From: Erpobdella octoculata
Taxonomy: Eukaryota; Annelida; Clitellata; Hirudinida; Erpobdellidae
NCBI GenBank assembly: GCA_963978895.1
Contig: OZ022245.1
Span: 7,500,542 to 7,564,541, forward strand
Direction of reading: 5' to 3'
DNA length: 64,000 nucleotides
In this document: in pieces, positions 60,401-64,000 of the stretch
Position numbering within the stretch: position 1 is the stretch's first letter
Layout: every line of letters begins with the position of its first letter
Program-made: the position numbers and the translations under genes
Notes under the pieces: generated by a model
The model's database searches: none
Told to the model about the DNA's origin: nothing
The model's input: only the letters and a program-made list of their open reading frames with translations

Positions 60401-61108
60401 ATAATTAGTTCCGATTGTGGTACGAATTTCAAAAATCAGTTAACGACGACTTTTCTTAAATGTTTGGGGTGCAGTCCTAGGTTTAACACCCCAGGGCATC
60501 CTGAAGCATCCGGGTTAGTGGAGAGGTGTAACCAGAGTCTTAAGAACATGATTTTTAAATTGGTTGAGGCACATCCTAAGGAGTGGTTTAAGGTTCTTCC
60601 TTTTGTATTATGGAGTTTACGTGAGAAACCGTCATCTACAACTCATATTGCTCCTTATACATTAGTGTATGGTACTTTACCGCGAGGACCACTTGCTATC
60701 CTCAGAGATCCTTGGGATAGTGTAAAGGGAGTACATTGGCATTTAGGTACAAAACCACCCGACTATTGGGGGAAGCAAAAGCAAAATCTCAGAATAGCCG
60801 TGAGATTTGGTGGAATTGCAGGTGATCATATTGGCAAATACTATTTTTGGGGTATGAATCGCCGGTGCATAATCATACCATGGTGGATTCCCATGGTAAG
60901 CTTAATGGATTGTATCTCGAAGGGACCTAGGGGAGACGGCTTTCCAGTCCCCGATATCCCAACTCTGCTACAGATGGTAGGCAGAGCACAATTCCTAAGC
61001 TGTTGGCAAATTTCTATGAAGTTACTGTACTTTCTTACGAGTAAGATTTACTCGAGTTATGCAGAATTGTTGTCTATGGTCTGGAGTCAGTCAGCAATGC
61101 TTTGCTGA
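57452..61108 (+). CDS. Gag-protease-integrase polyprotein of an LTR retrotransposon, with truncated RT after integrase
   Basis: One ORF of 1,218 codons. Order: Lys/Glu/Arg-rich coiled coil (about 50-135, tandem RRLAEAKLE units); retrotransposon gag region (about 150-310); CCHC knuckle CFKCHKKGHSFKEC (about 364-377); aspartic protease with IDGGAEVCCI (about 495, Gly where Ser/Thr is usual); four or more 29-residue tandem repeats (GADARKVDSQTDTCQDIG type, about 640-765); integrase His/Cys finger (GHDAPYSGHM, CESCPVC); and integrase core with the DDE triad (VMDCIGP, ISSDCGTNF, SGLVERCNQS; D-x35-E). No reverse transcriptase lies between protease and integrase. After integrase, GDGFPVPDIPTLLQMVGRAQ (about 1168) resembles the RT fingers/palm start, then the ORF ends without the YxDD box or RNase H. 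That is either Gmr1-like order with a deletion or a rearrangement. Confidence 0.85.
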   Translation: MIRTPTVEESVALDSPTGILSEEHYQFVDDSRRPRRVSEDTNVSKNFKSELAERKLALREAELAAKEAKLEEDRANRRLAEAKLEQERRLADAKLEEDRANRRLAEARLDEDRATRRLAEAKLELERERIQDHNSLEVSLSVRTSRFLNAMKGIMAEFPSDPAAIPGYFQYLENQFASYQVDDDVKPKILQAHLNNRARSILSRLTVVQLGDYEELKQILLQEFRVTPSLLRERFYAVKRRPGETYSQVASELHTALSYYIKSRNIDENFHQLVSLMCADRLKQLMSPSCADFILTQEKDDWLNHLELSRVADSYMATHEHETRPPRFNNPKPTDKGSGSPIPNRMTKISIDPNMDKDKRYGLCFKCHKKGHSFKECPLHKFPSSNLPNPRINCCQTENSFNCLGDRKTFVDDKNLSSQSKNSRNCLDDRKTLVDGKNLSSHSENSFRGLVDRKIMFDGQKSFPCPEACPIIDVDDYHIRSYENVFIDQLPSIPALIDGGAEVCCIREDLIKSLRRVPHKFIKLSGLKGQPEIVGCVRLVVRPDLVGDDVVNLAPKVRAWFAVVPNLNEQIIITPSVSNLLKTISLYDTVAYPIKNKQNAHDSDVNVPSLEITNSQYFVLDEPRNDEHSPDVALILGEGVSRAADARKVDSQADTCQDIDVSVVSGDDICPGADARKVDSQTDTCQDIGASVVSGDDICPGADARKVDSQTDTSQDTGASVVSGDDICPGADARKVDSQTDTCQDIGVSVVAGDDICPGADAGGSDSRTDARFTTTNDDCQGVDDSNYPDAFAKEQHDCPSLKSFWLLGIDKRKNFYIDKGLLFHKENQWGHSIKQLCLPRSRILAVLQMGHDAPYSGHMAAKSTRQRIRLSFWFPDMEKQVQTYCESCPVCQLRAPVRKRDRVPITPIPRGDELPFNHLVMDCIGPIIPAGDSVTIRPKYNYALVVVDLFSRWPMAYPLRSLDAKSVCEILIQIFMTFSIPRIISSDCGTNFKNQLTTTFLKCLGCSPRFNTPGHPEASGLVERCNQSLKNMIFKLVEAHPKEWFKVLPFVLWSLREKPSSTTHIAPYTLVYGTLPRGPLAILRDPWDSVKGVHWHLGTKPPDYWGKQKQNLRIAVRFGGIAGDHIGKYYFWGMNRRCIIIPWWIPMVSLMDCISKGPRGDGFPVPDIPTLLQMVGRAQFLSCWQISMKLLYFLTSKIYSSYAELLSMVWSQSAMLC

Positions 61109-61656
61109 GCGCGACTTCCTTCTCAGAACCCTTTGGTATTTTGTGTTGTATTATCATTATTATATTTAGTAACTGATTTCCTGTCTCGATTAAATTAGGT
61201 TTGGAGTAGCTGTGGCTACAATTAGGTTTATTTATCCTAGGGTGTTTGATCCTTGGTTAAGTATTTCTTTGGTTATTGGAAATTGGTGTTAGTTATATGG
61301 GTAGCTTTGTAATGTTCTTTGGTTAATTTCTTTCTCTGGGCGATCTTGGTTAACGATAAAGTGGATCGGTCGCAAGTTTTTATTTGCAGGTCTCCAGGAA
61401 GAAGAGCGCGTCACTGAACAAAGAGCTGCAGGACGTCTCCTTTGTCCTTGCTCGGAAGGTTCTTCGACCACGTCTTTCTTTCGCGTGTGGCTCATCGTCA
61501 CGACTGTTCTGGATTTGCAGGTTCCCAGACGAGCACCAGGAAACCCGACGACGAAGGAAACCATTCAGTCAACCGGATCCACACTCAGCCAACCGGATCG
61601 ACCCAGATCAAAGAATGAAGATATGGCCGATAACGAGAAGGATCGTTACCGACTTT

Positions 61657-61669
61657 AGGGGGGGAGGTA
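61657..61669 (+). promoter_or_regulatory. Polypurine tract
   Basis: AGGGGGGGAGGTA lies immediately upstream of the 3' LTR, the expected position for plus-strand priming during reverse transcription. Confidence 0.88.
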
Positions 61670-62066
61670 TGTCACGCCCGCGTAAACGCAGGTGCGTGCC
61701 TGGATCTAACTTTGGGATTTCCGGCGCAGGCGGTGCATCGGGTATTGCACAACGTTGCGTGTTTGGATTGTTGCGCGAATATTTGAACGTTTAAGCCTGT
61801 AGCCTGTAGCCTGGAGGGCTTGTATTTATAAGGCTGTCGCGAACTACTCGGGTCCCTTCTTCTTGTTCCTGTTCGCCATTGTTTGATCGACGTTGAAACT
61901 GTTTTATATCTGTTCGTCCTCGTGGTGATAGTTTTTCGATAATCTTGCTTGGTATTCGATAAATAAAACAATATATACTAATAAAGAGTGTCTTTAACTT
62001 TATTTCGACTTAAATTTTCTCCAGTTCTGTTTGAATATCGACTATCGCAAAGGCGAAGTCGTGACA
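61670..62066 (+). mobile_element. 3' LTR (397 bp)
   Basis: Same length as the 5' LTR with no difference found by eye. It is followed by the TSD GTAGT at 62067-62071. Together the LTRs bound a 5,434-bp element at 56633-62066. Confidence 0.97.
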
Positions 62067-62228
62067 GTAGTCATACTCTAAACCGGGTTATTTTTAATAT
62101 TTTGGAACTTGGTGTTGACAGTAAGCATTCAGCAGTGTGGCTTTCATTGTTTTTATGCCAGCCTCTCGACCCTCTTTCTCCAAATCCGGCCCTAAAACCG
62201 GCCGGGGCCAAACTCCGGTGCGGTGCAT

Positions 62229-62230
<2 letters not shown>

Positions 62231-62311
<81 letters not shown>
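62231..62311. repeat. (TA)n microsatellite
   Basis: About 80 bp of TA shortly after the retrotransposon. Confidence 0.98.
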
Positions 62312-62313
<2 letters not shown>

Positions 62314-62349
62314 GACTATAAACTATTTTTTTAAATCAGTGTAAAGAAA

Positions 62350-62740
62350 GATTAATTCGCATATTAATTAATAATTCAATCCGTATCATAATTTTTTTAA
62401 TCTATTCTGAAGATCTTCATTTATATCTTTGGGCCACATAATAAACGACACAACATTTTCGATATTTTAAATAACAAGACCTAAAGAAAACAAAACACAG
62501 GCTTCAAAACTGATTACGATTTGGAGCGTAAAATAATATTTCAAAATTACCGCTAGAAAGATTTAAATTGTTTTTAGGTTTTTGTCTTAAAAATTATCTG
62601 GTACCGTGAAAATTGCCGTTCGAGAAACTCAAGACAAGGGAAAGTTTTCACATGCTCACAAAAACTGGTTTCGTTACAAATTTCTTAAAAGCCCACGCAC
62701 GCAGACGAGTTGGCGTTATTTATTGGCGCCACAAAAAAAA
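62350..62740. other. Gene-free AT-rich interval
   Basis: I see no gene, RNA or repeat with recognisable ends here. Confidence 0.5.
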
Positions 62741-63021
62741 CAACTTCGTGCTGTGATCGTACACAATTTTGTACTGTGGTCGTACACAATTTCGTACTGT
62801 GGTCGTACACAATTTCGTACTGTGGTCGTACACAACTTCGTACTGTGGTCGTACACAACTTCGTAGTGTGGTCATACACAACTTCGTACTGTGGTCGTAC
62901 ACAACTTCGTAGTGTGGTCGTACACAACTTCGTACTGTGGTCATACACAACTTCGTACTGTGGTCATACACAACTTCGTACTGTGGTCGTACACAACTTC
63001 GTACGGTGTTTCGTACACAAC
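62741..63021. repeat. 23-bp minisatellite, about 11-12 copies
   Basis: The unit is TCGTACACAACTTCGTACTG plus TGG, with small variants (TTTCGTACTG early in the array, TCATACAC and TAGTGTGG in the middle). A unit of 23 is not a multiple of three, so every frame rotates through the array and the long ORFs on both strands are artefacts. Confidence 0.96.
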
Positions 63022-63029
63022 TTTTTCTC

Positions 63030-64000
63030 CACCGACGTGTGCTCGCCTGAGCAGCCAGTGTCGTGCATATTCATTCATCAAATCTATTCTAATTTGAAAA
63101 CCAAAGAAATCTTATTAAGAAAACAAAGAAGTAAAAGCGTTCATGGAAACGAACTGACAAGACGTTGATCCTTTCGCAACTTGTGTCTCTTAAGACTTTT
63201 GCCTGCGATTCTTCCTTTAAACTGACCGATTTTTTTTAAACAAAATTAGTACCGTTTATTTTCGATCGACATTGAAATAAGATTCAGATCATCTACCCAT
63301 GTTTGGCCGCTCGCACATCGCCCGACAAGTGCAAACCGATTCCTTTTCGGCTCTATTTCTGTTTGTTTGTATTTATTATATTCTATATTTTCTTTCTTGC
63401 TTATCTCCTGACAGATACGTGCAAGTGCCTGTCCGTGCAGATCCTTCTTCAATTAAATTCCATGCAATTGGAAACTGTCAGCGCTATGATGAGCTGAATT
63501 TATAGAGAAGTGTGCTGCTGATGGCGCTGCATAGATAGAAACAGGAACGACAGAAGTAAATTTAAGACCCTTTTGAGCTCAGAATAAAATTTATTCTTCT
63601 AATTATTTCAATGGATTAAAAACGAATTTCATAAATCTTCGTCGTAACCTTGAAACATGAAGGAAGATTAAAACAGTAATGTGAACTTCCTGAAGCTGCT
63701 TGGACGAAAGATATGATGAAAAAACTGCTTGTCTTCTTTGATTTTTTGCTAAAAATTCCCAGCAGTGCCAGAAGAATAACTGTTGGCATGAGAATTGCAT
63801 TTTTTCAATGATCTATGACTAATAAAAATTGTCGGAGATTTATATTTCATTAGAAACATCTCCTAAATTGAAGTTATTGGAGCATAGCTTGCCATAAATT
63901 TTTGCCGATTTAATTTTGTCAATATGAACAATGAATTTATTTGCGATAGCAATTTCTACGACATGTCGTGGACTTAAAAATGACTTACGTCTAAAGAGTT
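63030..64000. other. No gene recognised
   Basis: Open frames are short (under 90 codons) on both strands and have no recognisable domain. An exon of a larger gene could be hidden here, but nothing in the sequence supports one. Confidence 0.5.

Noticed and set aside
62741..63021. CRISPR-like array of regularly spaced repeats
   Set aside because: Units are directly contiguous without unique spacers, no cas genes are present, and the surrounding sequence is eukaryotic.
62685..63168. Repeat protein of 152 codons (VHNFVLWSYTTSYCGRTQ type)
   Set aside because: It comes from the 23-bp minisatellite. Equivalent ORFs exist on the opposite strand and the unit is not codon-periodic.

Overview
The window is AT-rich metazoan nuclear DNA, almost certainly from an invertebrate. 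It has spliced genes, an animal CDK5-activator gene, and a dense, varied transposon load: a P element, two hAT elements, two Helitron families, LINE fragments, Mutator-like MITEs and a Ty3/Gypsy-group LTR element. There are also many long (TA)n tracts. No species can be named. CCCTAA-type runs inside a MITE weakly suggest a TTAGGG-telomere lineage, not an insect or a nematode.

Layout. 1-3.9 kb: a multi-exon THAP/P-element transposase (minus) with no visible break. 4.25-6.08 kb: a non-coding element with long terminal inverted repeats. 6.52-9.57 kb: a decayed hAT element with its 8-bp target-site duplication (TSD). 11.0-12.7 kb: a single-exon ZYG-11-like leucine-rich-repeat gene (minus). 12.8-25.4 kb: microsatellites, minisatellite-bearing Helitrons, and two oppositely oriented arrays of a second Helitron family. 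25.5-27.1 kb: a dead LINE reverse-transcriptase fragment. 27.1-39.8 kb: copy A of a segmental duplication. 40.5-42.2 and 44.9-46.5 kb: two more ZYG-11-like genes (plus). 45.4-53.2 kb: copy B of the duplication, which continues into the complete CDK5 activator gene (minus, 51.6-54.1 kb). 54.9-55.3 kb: a (GAT)n tract. 56.1-56.5 kb: another Helitron. 56.6-62.1 kb: an LTR retrotransposon with apparently identical 397-bp LTRs. 62.7-63.0 kb: a 23-bp minisatellite.

The host genes fall in two groups. The first is a local family of ZYG-11/ZER-1-like proteins, three full-length plus one truncated copy. Each full-length copy has an Elongin-BC box at residues 10-15, LRRs and a short armadillo-like tail, so they are probably Cullin-2 ubiquitin-ligase substrate receptors. 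The second is a CDK5 activator (p35/p39 type), with an intact three-exon copy and a duplicated last exon killed by one nonsense codon. Copies A and B are nearly identical, so copy B serves as an empty-site control: a hAT element and a Helitron in copy A are absent from B at precise sites, which dates both insertions after the duplication. One ZYG-11-like gene has had its upstream block pushed about 1.7 kb from its start codon by a (TA)n/Helitron cluster.
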